Shown: in pieces, positions 45,989 to 54,264 of the stretch
How the letters are laid out: every line of letters begins with the position of its first letter
Position numbering within the stretch: the first letter of the stretch is position 1
NCBI GenBank assembly: GCA_023393235.1
Contig: JAEWMH010000055.1
Coordinates: forward strand, 12,688-76,687
Reading direction: 5' to 3'
Origin: Bacillota bacterium
GTDB lineage: Bacteria > Bacillota > Bacilli > Paenibacillales > NBRC-103111
Length of the DNA stretch: 64,000 nt
Notes under the pieces: generated by a model
Told to the model about the DNA's origin: nothing
What the model saw: the letters and a program-made list of their open reading frames with translations, nothing else
Database searches by the model: none
Position numbers and translations under genes: made by a program

Positions 45989-47053
45989 TTAACCGATGGT
46001 TTCCACCACATTCCCGTCCTGGTCCTTGATGTATGTTTTTCTTACACGCACGATCAGATTCTTCGCGGTAAACAGCTTGTAGTCGCCTTCCACAGGGCGT
46101 AGGGTATTGGACAGCTCCTGCACGGCAGCCTCGCTTAGGCTGATCCGGACGGCTTTCTCCCCCTCCTCATAGCCGGTTTCCTGGCCCAGCTGGAGGATCA
46201 CCGCCAGATTCTGGCTGTTGAGGGTCAGCTCCTTGCTCTTCAGCAGGCGCCCCCGCAGCAGCTTGGCCACCGTTCCAGCCTGCTTCGCCCCCATGATCAG
46301 GACTGCCGGAGCCTTGCTTAATAACCGGTTTTTGCCCGGCTCCCACTCCAGCTGGTCCACGTAGAAGAAACCCGTATTGGACCCGTCCCGCTCAATCCCC
46401 TCCTGCACCGCCTCGGCGATGCCGGGCTTCCGCAAGAGTGAATCCCTGGACAAATCCGTAATATAACTGGGAAGCGCCTCATGAGCAGCCTGGAGGAATG
46501 CATTGGTGTTCCAGGACATCATGGCCTCCAGCTCATCCGCTGTAATCCCCACCATCTGCAGAAATTCCACCCGCCCATTAGGCGTATCAATCGCCGGCAG
46601 CTCAGGATCATCGGTAAAGGCCAAGGACGTCAGTTGGGTATCCGCTCCCAGGCAGATAGGCCCGTTGGCATCCAGATGATGGCCGGAGGCAAAGAAGTTC
46701 CCGCTGGAGAATACATATCTGGCCATATTCTGCAGCAGGCTCATAGCCCAGGCCGGAGGCTCCTGCTCGTCCGCCGAACGGACCAGCCGGAAGGTCAGCT
46801 CGAAGCCGTACCCGCTGTATTCCGGGTCGTCGGACTCCTTTTCATACAATTCCGAGAACCCGAAGGTGACAAAATGCCAATGGGGATAGGGCAGCTTTGC
46901 TTTATAGGCACTGATCCCGTTCAGCGGATCCTTGCCTCCCAGCATATAGGGCAAGAGAGCAGCATAATGCTTCGGCTCCTGGGGTCCGTACAATCTCCTC
47001 ATCTGCTCCTCAATGGCATCCCAACCGGCTGCCTCCACTTCTTCCTCGCTCAT
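45989..47053 (-). CDS. Suppressor-of-fused (SUFU) domain protein
   Basis: The 354-residue protein matches bacterial SUFU proteins: YKAKLPYPHWHFVTFGFSEL, then GYGFELTFRLV and ICLGADTQLTSLAFTDDPEL. Such proteins have been proposed as immunity proteins in polymorphic toxin systems. No signal peptide is present. GGGAGG lies seven bases before ATG 47053. It is divergent from a DUF2625 and an SMI1/KNR4 gene, also of immunity type. No toxin gene is nearby. Confidence 0.85.
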   Translation of the reverse strand: MSEEEVEAAGWDAIEEQMRRLYGPQEPKHYAALLPYMLGGKDPLNGISAYKAKLPYPHWHFVTFGFSELYEKESDDPEYSGYGFELTFRLVRSADEQEPPAWAMSLLQNMARYVFSSGNFFASGHHLDANGPICLGADTQLTSLAFTDDPELPAIDTPNGRVEFLQMVGITADELEAMMSWNTNAFLQAAHEALPSYITDLSRDSLLRKPGIAEAVQEGIERDGSNTGFFYVDQLEWEPGKNRLLSKAPAVLIMGAKQAGTVAKLLRGRLLKSKELTLNSQNLAVILQLGQETGYEEGEKAVRISLSEAAVQELSNTLRPVEGDYKLFTAKNLIVRVRKTYIKDQDGNVVETIG

Positions 47054-47260
47054 TTTATTCCCTCCCAATATGAATGTATGTACAGCTTGTCCGCAAAATG
47101 GATACCTCCTGGGGATATTACCCTACTTCTTCCTATGTTAACCAACACGGTCTGCGGCCTGCGGAGGGTGACCGGCTTTTTCTGCCTCTTGTACGGTTTC
47201 ATGTTACACTAAACGTACAACAGCCCGACAGGTGCTGCAGATGCAAAAAGGAGGGACCCG

Positions 47261-47932
47261 ATGAACAAACGAAGTGCTTCTGACCTGATCGATTACGAGC
47301 ATCACGCATGGGAGGAAATACTCGGGCTCTTGGAAGGCAGCTCCAACGCGCCCGTTGTGCTGAAGGCCTCCAGGGAGGCCGGAGAGAAAACCCTGTATCT
47401 TTTGCAAGTCAGCACAAGGTCTTATCTGGGGGCAGTCGCTTGGGAGGCCGGTGCGATTCTTTGGGACAATGGCTGGGTGGTTCTTCTAGGCGCCGGTCAT
47501 CCCGATGTGTGCGGCAGCTTGGCCGGCTGGAACGGCCCGGAGGCAAACCCGCTTCCCACTCTGGAGGGAATGCTGGTGGTGGCCTATGATGTAGCAGGCG
47601 GATTCTTTGCTTTGGATACGGGCAAATTCGGAGGCCATGGCGTGATCCATTATTGGGCTCCGGACAGCCTGGAGTGGGAATCTACGGAGCTGCGGTATTC
47701 GGGTTTTCTCAACTGGCTGGCCGAGGGGGATCTGGAGCAGTTTTACGGTACGTTCCGCTGGCAGGATTGGCGCAAGGACATGACGCAGCTGGCGGCTGGT
47801 GAGATTTTCGCTTATTATCCGCCTTTGTGGACCCGGGAGGGCGGCGGGGAAACCAGCAGCAAAGCGCCTATCTCCGTGCTGGAGGCTTGGATGGCAGTAA
47901 TAGAGTCAACAGGGAGGGAGAGCGGGGCATGA
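47261..47932 (+). CDS. DUF2625 family protein
   Basis: The 223-residue protein fits DUF2625: ILWDNGWVVLLGAGHP, GMLVVAYDVAGGFFALD, then GHGVIHYWAPDSLEWE and GFLNWLAEGDLEQFYGTFRW. The family belongs functionally with proteins thought to be immunity factors. GGAGGGACCCG precedes ATG 47261. Its stop overlaps the next start by 4 bp (ATGA), so it is coupled with the SMI1/KNR4 gene. Confidence 0.85.
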   Translation: MNKRSASDLIDYEHHAWEEILGLLEGSSNAPVVLKASREAGEKTLYLLQVSTRSYLGAVAWEAGAILWDNGWVVLLGAGHPDVCGSLAGWNGPEANPLPTLEGMLVVAYDVAGGFFALDTGKFGGHGVIHYWAPDSLEWESTELRYSGFLNWLAEGDLEQFYGTFRWQDWRKDMTQLAAGEIFAYYPPLWTREGGGETSSKAPISVLEAWMAVIESTGRESGA

Positions 47933-48486
47933 ATTGGGAGTCCGTGTTTGAGGTGTGTTACCGGAAACATCGGGGTGCGGGGGCTGAGGAGCTTATGCGG
48001 TTCGCCGGGGAGTGGAACAAGCCGCTGTCGCCGGAGGAAAAAGCGGATATTACCGGGCGGCAGCGTAATCCCTTCCCCGTGACCGATCCGCTGCACAGCC
48101 TGTACCGCCCCTTTGATCCGGGACTATGGACGCTGCCTGCGCTGCCGCTGCCCGCGCTTTACTTGGATTTCCTGAGTTACTCCAATGGCGGCGAGTTCGG
48201 AAAAGTGGAACGTTTCTTCCAGTTTTTCGGGACGGATGATCTGCGCGCCATGATGCTGGCTTATGAGTTTCCCCAATATATGTCCGGCGGGGTTCCTTTC
48301 GCTATGGACGGCAGCGGCCACCACTATATCTGGGACATGCGCTCCCCTCGCGGGAACGGCGAATATCCTATACTGGCGGCCCATTCCGGCAATCTGGGCT
48401 ACGACGATGCTGCGCGGATCGCGGACAGCTTCGAGGAGCTGTGCCGGGGAACCGAGTCGGTGGAGGACATCCTCTACAAATCCTGA
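47929..48486 (+). CDS. SMI1/KNR4 (SUKH) family protein
   Basis: The 185-residue protein has the SUKH hallmark LPALYLDFLSYSNGGEF and a later GSGHHYIWDMRSP. SUKH proteins are common immunity proteins against contact-dependent or polymorphic toxins. ATG 47929 overlaps the DUF2625 stop by 4 bp and follows a GGGAGGGAG site, making it more likely than the earlier ATG at 47827. Forms a two-gene operon with DUF2625. Confidence 0.87.
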   Translation: MNWESVFEVCYRKHRGAGAEELMRFAGEWNKPLSPEEKADITGRQRNPFPVTDPLHSLYRPFDPGLWTLPALPLPALYLDFLSYSNGGEFGKVERFFQFFGTDDLRAMMLAYEFPQYMSGGVPFAMDGSGHHYIWDMRSPRGNGEYPILAAHSGNLGYDDAARIADSFEELCRGTESVEDILYKS

Positions 48487-48943
48487 AGCAGCGAATGATT
48501 TAAATATTCCTTCCCCAGGTAGCCGCTGCAGATAACAGGCGGTTGATGATCACATACATTTGTTTGAGTTCCATGATAAACTCCTGGCTCCAGACTTCGA
48601 AGGTGTCGAATTCTTCTTTGGAGATCTGATGTTATTTCGGGGAATCCGTTACACCGGTGGGCTAACGGAACTCACAGACCCTTAGAGCCGCGAAAGCGGC
48701 TTTTTCCATGGATAACGGAACTGAGCGACCCTTAGCGGGGAATGTGGAGTCACATCGGCCGGATTTAGAAGTCTAAGGTCGTCTCAGTTCCGTTAGCTCG
48801 CCAAAAACCGCATTTTAGCCGTGTAAGAGGCTCTCAGTTCCGTTAGCTGCCCTTCCTCACTTAGCTGTCCAGCCGCAGCAAGCATTACCACCACAGCCAT
48901 AGCCACCATTATCTTTCCCAGCTAAAAAAGCTCATTCTTCTGC
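48487..48943. other. Gene-free interval with repeat element
   Basis: Contains four-box element D; no gene or clear terminator was recognised. Confidence 0.65.
48663..48845. repeat. 183-bp four-box inverted element, subfamily 1, copy D
   Basis: Direct boxes start at 48663 and 48713; inverted boxes start at 48774 and 48824 (50, 61, 50). The first spacer contains AGCCGCGAAAGCGGCT, itself a hairpin, followed by TTTTT. The element lies between two convergent gene ends. Confidence 0.9.
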
Positions 48944-49596
48944 TTATTTATACTCCACCGGATAACTGTGGAGGCCATATTTCATTCCCGGATATCCGAT
49001 GACGGATTGTGTTGTGCCGCTGCCCTCAACCTGGTACTCCAGCTTTTCCGGGGTGACAAGCCGGATGTTATATGAACCCGGTTCAATACCTCTATAGCCA
49101 AATTGGTCCCAGGGTACATAACAAGGTTATCATTCGACCGGTTCATTACCGAAAACGTTAGATTGGTGGTATTTTCAATGGACAATTGCTTGGAATCCGG
49201 CCGGTACCCATCAGGAAGCGACAACCCTACTGTCAGCGGGTAAAAAGCGTTGTCTGCCGGCGATAGATTATCCTCGGGACCATACCGGGTCAGCTTATAC
49301 TCATTGGATGCCACCGAAATGAGATGTAAGTTGCCCGTCGTTTCCGACCCCGCCACAAAATCCACGCTAGCGCCCATGGCTTCCGCAAAGGCACGCAAGG
49401 GGATATAAGTTTTGTTATTATAATTGAGCACCGGATTCTCGTTGGTGTCCAATACAACCTGATTCCCTTTCATCTCAAATGTAATCTTGCTGGGAAACAA
49501 AATCGCCTGAATGGTATCGGAGGCAAAAGCCACTGTCGTCATGGATAAGGCTGCACCGCAAATGAGTCCAACTACGAACTTTTTCAAAGCCGTCAT
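48944..49596 (-). pseudogene. Stalk-domain (copper amine oxidase-N-like) secreted protein, frameshifted
   Basis: The gene starts with a signal peptide (MTALKKFVVGLICGAALSMT and on to AFA) and a stalk domain (VLNYNNKTYIPLRAFAEAMG). The frame opened at 49596 ends at 48982 with an implausible tail. From about 49120 onward another frame reads YRGIEPGSYNIRL, then VTPEKLEYQVEGSG and GLHSYPVEYK to a TAA at 48944-48946. The total span is 653 bp, one base short of a multiple of three, so a single-base deletion near 49105-49130 would explain it. It may be a real mutation or a sequencing error. Confidence 0.75.
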
Positions 49597-49699
49597 TCCC
49601 TTAGAATTTAGGAATCGATATCTTGACGCAGCAGAATTCAGATTGTTGCAAATCCATCATACTTTCCTTACCTTGAAAAACTGCTGTAGAAACCGAACA

Positions 49700-49730
49700 A
49701 ACCCCCGCTGCTTTTTAGGCAGCTGGGGTT
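49700..49730 (-). terminator. Hairpin terminator after the zinc-ribbon gene
   Basis: AACCCCCGCTGC and GCAGCTGGGGTT form a stem with one mismatch and a seven-base loop. The downstream T content is modest (TGTTCGGTTT). Confidence 0.6.
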
Positions 49731-49755
49731 TGGGGATAAGCAAGCCCCTGTGGGC

Positions 49756-49947
49756 TCAAAATTTATAGGGCTTTGCAATTTTTATGGAGACTACCTCTCC
49801 GCAGTTTTTACAGAATGTGTATATAATTGGTGATCCTGTGGAGAGAATTTTCCCGGCAGGCATTACATTGGCGTACCCGTTGCTTACTTCACCTTGTGCA
49901 AATGTATTACTTCCACAAACCTTACAAATTAAGTTTTCTTGATTCAT
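49756..49947 (-). CDS. Small zinc-ribbon protein
   Basis: The 63-residue protein has two CxxC pairs, CKVCG near the N-terminus and CKNCG near the C-terminus, spaced as in a zinc ribbon. Its function is unknown. GAGGTGG lies five bases before ATG 49947. It ends KPYKF and is followed by a hairpin. Confidence 0.75.
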   Translation of the reverse strand: MNQENLICKVCGSNTFAQGEVSNGYANVMPAGKILSTGSPIIYTFCKNCGEVVSIKIAKPYKF

Positions 49948-50032
49948 TGTAGCCACCTCTATGGAGTGTTTTTATTTAATACGATTTACCCTAGAGGAGA
50001 GTTTCGCAGCAGTCTCTGCCTTATGTAATTTT

Positions 50033-51337
50033 TTACAGTTCCCCGATTTGAATCGTTCTGCCCTCCAGACGGGATTGCTCCCCGGCAAAGCCGATCTGAT
50101 GCCCATAGATGGACTTCTCCAGAGACGTACAGGAAATGGACGGCTCTTGTCCACGCAGTACCCGCACAAAATCGGCAACCAGCAATAAGTCTCCCCCGCC
50201 GTGGCTGTCATTGGTCACCTGGACCTGGAAACGCTCCTCGGTATACTCATGTCCCTGGCGCGGGTCGGGATGCCGGACAACGAAGCTGCCATCCTCCAGG
50301 ATGCCGGTGATTTCCCCTTTGGTGCCGATGATGTGGATGGTGCGGCAGGGCCGGGAGGTTGCTCCCACCATATTGTGGCTTGCCGTGCATCCGTTCCCGA
50401 ATTCGATAATTACCGACTGGTGATCCACCACATCGTTATCGCAATGCCAAACACACCGGCCATACGGATTGTCCGTGCGCAAAGCCTCCAGCTTCTCCTC
50501 CACGGTTAACTCCCGCCCAAGATACGAGTTATCCCACACGTAGAACCCCCAGCGTCCCTGGTCGATGTAATGCTTTCGCGCGGAATACACGCAGCTTTCT
50601 TCAATCGGGCAATCCGCTAAGCAGCGTTTCCCGGCACCGGGCGGCGCATGCTCCGGCTTAAACTGCATCAGGCTGCCGAAGCTGCTCACCTTCTTCGGTT
50701 TATCCCCCACCATCCAGGAGATCATGTCCAGATCATGACAGCACTTGGCCATCAGCATGGAGGATTTGCAGCTTTCCGCGGAGTTCCATTTGCCCCGGAT
50801 ATAGGATACCGCCATATGATGGTAGCTGACATGCTCAGACGTTTGGATGTTAACTATATCGCCGATTTCACCGGAGGCAATCCGTTGACGGATAGCACTG
50901 TAGAAGGGTGCATACCGCAGAACATGACAGACCATTACCATCCGTCTGGATTCATTAACCGCCTGATACAATTGCAGCATCTCCTGCTCCGATGTGGCGA
51001 TGGGCTTTTCCAGAAGCACATTATAACCGGCCTTCAACAGCGGAAGGGTGGTTTGCACATGGAGGTCATCCATGGTCCCGTTAATAACTGCCTCGGCAAA
51101 AACCGGTCCGTTCACAAGCTGCTCCACCGTTTCAAAGCAATGTCTATCCTCCAGTCCAAACCGCTTGCCAGCCAGCCTCCTGCGGTCCAGATCGGGCTCC
51201 ACCATACCAACAATCTGCAGCTCCTCCGGATGCTCTGCCGCATATGAAGCATACAGCAGACTGCGGTGCCCCGCACCTACGATGATGGCGCTTACAGGTT
51301 TATTGTCCTTCCGCCTTTCATCACACTTATGGTTCAT
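50033..51337 (-). CDS. Gfo/Idh/MocA-family oxidoreductase
   Basis: The 434-residue protein has a Rossmann opening (VSAIIVGAGHRSLLYASYA), the motif LLEKPIATSEQE and the segment SSMLMAKCCHDLDMISWMVG. A Cys-rich insert (CLADCPIEESC) parallels CGTCDYTGQC in the paralogue at 15558-16898. The substrate is unknown; sugar or inositol derivatives are usual. AGAGG eleven bases before ATG 51337 sets the start. It stands just downstream of an SGNH esterase gene on the same strand. Confidence 0.87.
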   Translation of the reverse strand: MNHKCDERRKDNKPVSAIIVGAGHRSLLYASYAAEHPEELQIVGMVEPDLDRRRLAGKRFGLEDRHCFETVEQLVNGPVFAEAVINGTMDDLHVQTTLPLLKAGYNVLLEKPIATSEQEMLQLYQAVNESRRMVMVCHVLRYAPFYSAIRQRIASGEIGDIVNIQTSEHVSYHHMAVSYIRGKWNSAESCKSSMLMAKCCHDLDMISWMVGDKPKKVSSFGSLMQFKPEHAPPGAGKRCLADCPIEESCVYSARKHYIDQGRWGFYVWDNSYLGRELTVEEKLEALRTDNPYGRCVWHCDNDVVDHQSVIIEFGNGCTASHNMVGATSRPCRTIHIIGTKGEITGILEDGSFVVRHPDPRQGHEYTEERFQVQVTNDSHGGGDLLLVADFVRVLRGQEPSISCTSLEKSIYGHQIGFAGEQSRLEGRTIQIGEL

Positions 51338-51474
51338 TTTTTTCATATCCTCTCGATATAATAGAATCCACCATATAAGAAGAGAATACCTGCTCCCCTG
51401 AACAACGTACATGTAATATCTTTAAAAAGATGCTTTATTTTGTACCATTTTTCGCAAAACCGCGGCAAATGAAA

Positions 51475-51498
51475 GAACCTTGGATATTCCCAAGGTTC
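51475..51498 (-). terminator. Terminator of the SGNH esterase gene
   Basis: GAACCTTGG and CCAAGGTTC form a nine-base perfect stem with a six-base loop, followed on the minus strand by TTTCATTT. Confidence 0.75.
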
Positions 51499-51527
51499 TC
51501 CGGTTCATGCTCTCTCCATGCTAATAC

Positions 51528-52175
51528 CTACCACTGGAAGCCGACGGCTTTGAGGAAGGACCGGGCAATAATCATATGGCCGGTCATATTGGGGTGTACC
51601 CGGTCCCAGGCGATGTTCATGGGATGCATATGCTCCAGCACCTGCTCGTAGGCGGATTGTACGTCGATGAACATGGCGTTATGGCGCTCTGCGGTTTTTT
51701 TCATAATGGCGATGTAGGTGTCCAGGGTTGCCCGCATTTCATCCTGACGGTTGCGCTCCATGAAGACCGGTGTCATGAGGACGGTTTGTTTCACCTTGCC
51801 CTTGACCAGCTCCAGCATGTGGTTGAGGTTAGCTTCATATTCTTCGGGGTAAACATGGACTTCCGGGCGGAGCGGAGCATCGAATTGCCGCCAGATGTCG
51901 TTAATGCCGATCATGATGGTCAGCCAATCCGGGTTCAGATCCAGCACATCCGTCTGAAACCGCTGGAGCAAATCACGGGAGGTATTCCCGGAAACCCCCA
52001 TATTGATGACACGGATTTGCTCTTCCGGGCAGGCGCTATTCAGGAGAGCATTTACAATGGCCACATAGCTTTTGCCGATATCCTCTCCCCGGCCTTCCCC
52101 TACCGGACGTTTGCGTTCCGCATCCGTGACCGAATCCCCGATCATCAAGAGCTTGCTTCCTTTATGGATAAGCAT
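51528..52175 (-). CDS. SGNH/GDSL-type hydrolase, possible carbohydrate acetylesterase
   Basis: The 215-residue protein shows all SGNH blocks: GDSVTD with Ser15, GVSGNT, GINDIW, and the Asp-His pair in DRVHPN. It has no signal peptide and so is probably cytoplasmic. Such enzymes often deacetylate plant oligosaccharides, which fits the theme of the window, but the substrate is inferred. AAGG eight bases before ATG 52175 favours this start. Confidence 0.87.
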   Translation of the reverse strand: MLIHKGSKLLMIGDSVTDAERKRPVGEGRGEDIGKSYVAIVNALLNSACPEEQIRVINMGVSGNTSRDLLQRFQTDVLDLNPDWLTIMIGINDIWRQFDAPLRPEVHVYPEEYEANLNHMLELVKGKVKQTVLMTPVFMERNRQDEMRATLDTYIAIMKKTAERHNAMFIDVQSAYEQVLEHMHPMNIAWDRVHPNMTGHMIIARSFLKAVGFQW

Positions 52176-52383
52176 GTTTTTGTCCTTCTTTCTAGACATA
52201 TGTATAGGTAGTGCCGCATTCCTGTCCATTATAAACCCGATGCTCCCATTCGGCGACCCTGTTAAGGCAGATTTTCAAGAAACAGAGATGCCCTTCAATT
52301 ATTGTTTGCACGGTACCTTGCAATGCACAATACCTTTTTATATAATAGTGACATGAAAATATTAGGAGATAGGGGAGCGTCCA

Positions 52384-52716
52384 ATGAATACGCAGTTTAA
52401 AAAAGGCGTTCTCGAGCTGTGCGTGCTGGTGATGGCCGGGCAAAAGGACTACTACGGATACGAGCTGGTGAATATGATCTCGGACAACATCCAGATTTCG
52501 GAAGGAACGATTTACCCGCTTCTGCGGCGTCTTACCCAGGAGGGGTATTTCTCCACCTACCTGATGGAGTCCAACGAAGGCCCGCCGCGGAAGTATTACC
52601 GGCTGACGGAGCAGGGTAAGGCGTACAGAGACACGCTGGTAACCGAATGGGTCAGTTTTACCAATGGTGTAAACCGGATTATGGAGACATTTTTCAAAGG
52701 AGAGGACCGCTCGTGA
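52384..52716 (+). CDS. PadR-family transcriptional regulator
   Basis: The 110-residue protein has the PadR winged helix (DYYGYELVNMISDNIQISEG then TIYPLLRRLTQEGYFST). Ribosome site GGAGATAGGGGAGCG precedes the ATG. Its stop overlaps the start of the DUF1700/DUF4097 gene by 4 bp (GTGA), a common pairing in which PadR controls the membrane protein gene. Confidence 0.93.
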   Translation: MNTQFKKGVLELCVLVMAGQKDYYGYELVNMISDNIQISEGTIYPLLRRLTQEGYFSTYLMESNEGPPRKYYRLTEQGKAYRDTLVTEWVSFTNGVNRIMETFFKGEDRS

Positions 52717-53939
52717 GCAACCCGTATATAGTCAAATTGGATCAGCTTCTTCAGGAAATTCCCCATGAGGAGCGGCAGGAAATCCTGCAGGACTACCTGG
52801 AGCACTTCCGGCTGGCACAGGCCGAGGGAAAAACATTGGAAGAGATCGCAGACGATCTGGGATCCGTTGAGGCCTTGGCCGCGGATATTCTGTCGGAGTA
52901 CCGGGCCGGCGGGGCTGCTGCTCCTGCTGAAACTGCCAAACAGGTGAAACCCGAACCCTGGTGGAGGACGGCCGGAATACTGGTGCTCACCGCCGTCTTG
53001 TTTATCGGGCTGGTCTGGGCGTTTGTGGGAATCCGGATGGTTCCCTCCGATGCCGCCCCGCCGCCTTCGCCCAGTCCCGCCGTCACGGCGGACCAATTGA
53101 AGGAAGCGTTAAAAGCGTATTCCGCCGGCTCCAGCACGGCGCCTTCCGCCACTCCCCCCAACAGCCCATTGGTTAAAAAACCCGGTGGAACGGTCATCAT
53201 TAACGAGGAACGCAAGGCCGCCGACACCATCAGCTCGCTACGGATTGAAGCAGTAGACACCGAGGTGGTGATCGAGACGGTCAAGGATACGAAGCCCCGA
53301 GTGCTGCTGGAGGGTAAAATGACGGTCCGGGAGGGTGAGGATTGGACGGACTATTACGATTTTGGAGCAGACAGCTCCGGCGGCACTTACACGGTGTATG
53401 TCAGATTTGTCGAAGCCAAGAAAAATCAGATGCCGTCAGGCCGAAAGACCACACTCCGCATCCTTCTGCCGGAGGCCCCGTTGGAGAAGCTGGATGTGAC
53501 CACTGTATCCGGTTCGGTAAAAGCCCCTTCTCTCCAGGTCGGCGAATTCAACGGAGCCTCTGTTTCGGGGAGCATCGATCTGGCGGGATTAAAGGGCAAG
53601 AAACACAATCTGAACAATGTGTCCGGCAAAATCAGTGTAAGCAGCCTAAGCGGGGACTTCGATGTGGAATCCGTTTCCGGCAGCGTTCAGATATCTGGCA
53701 CCACCTGGGAAAGCTCCGGCTCCGTCAACACCGTGTCCGGCAGTGTGAATCTGACTGCGGATGCCAAGCTCCCCTTCGATTATGAGCTCAATTCCGTCAG
53801 CGGCTCTGTCAAATGCGGCTTCGAGGGGGCTTCGTCAAGCAGCATCCTGATGCTCAAGCAGTGCTCCGGCAGCACCGGAGAGAGCAAACGGACGCTTACC
53901 CTCACCAGCATCTCGGGTCCGCTGCAGGTAGGGCCGTAA
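52713..53939 (+). CDS. HAAS/DUF1700-DUF4097 membrane protein
   Basis: The 408-residue protein has an N-terminal helical HAAS domain (QEILQDYLEHFRLAQAEG), one membrane segment at about 85-108, a Pro/Ser-rich linker, and a DUF4097 beta-solenoid with repeated VSGS turns (TVSGSVKAPSL, ASVSGSIDLAGL, ESVSGSVQISG and more). GTG 52713 follows AAAGGAGAGG. The HAAS domain is thought to interact with the PadR partner encoded just upstream; the extracellular part may sense envelope state. Confidence 0.88.
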   Translation: MSNPYIVKLDQLLQEIPHEERQEILQDYLEHFRLAQAEGKTLEEIADDLGSVEALAADILSEYRAGGAAAPAETAKQVKPEPWWRTAGILVLTAVLFIGLVWAFVGIRMVPSDAAPPPSPSPAVTADQLKEALKAYSAGSSTAPSATPPNSPLVKKPGGTVIINEERKAADTISSLRIEAVDTEVVIETVKDTKPRVLLEGKMTVREGEDWTDYYDFGADSSGGTYTVYVRFVEAKKNQMPSGRKTTLRILLPEAPLEKLDVTTVSGSVKAPSLQVGEFNGASVSGSIDLAGLKGKKHNLNNVSGKISVSSLSGDFDVESVSGSVQISGTTWESSGSVNTVSGSVNLTADAKLPFDYELNSVSGSVKCGFEGASSSSILMLKQCSGSTGESKRTLTLTSISGPLQVGP

Positions 53940-54213
53940 CGCTCCGGCTGCGGCTGTCCCGCCGCCAGATGCTCAGCAGCTGCATACCAGGTTATGATTC
54001 CCACTTTATACGGACACAGAAGACGTTATTTCCCCGGAATGCACACTTTTGATGATCTCGCGGACCCACGGTACGTTATTTCCTGCGGCAGCCACCCAAC
54101 TCGGCCCTTTTGTGGCATATAACGGCTCCTGGGTCCGCATAGAAGAAAAAACACCGTTTTTTCCCCTAATAGCGGCTCCTGAGTCCGTTAGTTTGCAGAG
54201 TCATCAGTGTCAC
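53940..54213. other. Non-coding interval with repeat element
   Basis: The interval between two convergent genes is filled mostly by four-box element copy 2 of subfamily 2. No gene is supported. Confidence 0.65.
54008..54190. repeat. 183-bp four-box inverted element, subfamily 2, copy 2
   Basis: Boxes start at 54008 and 54058 (TACGGACACAGAAGACGTTA type) and inverted at 54119 and 54169 (AACGGCTCCTGGGTCCG type), with offsets 50, 61 and 50. The box 3-4 spacer has AAAAAACACCGTTTTTT, matching the copy at 3163-3345. Confidence 0.88.
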
Positions 54214-54257
54214 AAAAAAAGCCCGGGCGCCAACAACAACTGTTGGTCTCCCGGGCT
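54214..54257 (-). terminator. Rho-independent terminator of the chemoreceptor gene
   Basis: AGCCCGGG with CCCGGGCT and an inner CCAACA/TGTTGG stem form a strong hairpin, followed on the minus strand by seven Ts. Confidence 0.87.
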
Positions 54258-54264
54258 AATCCCG

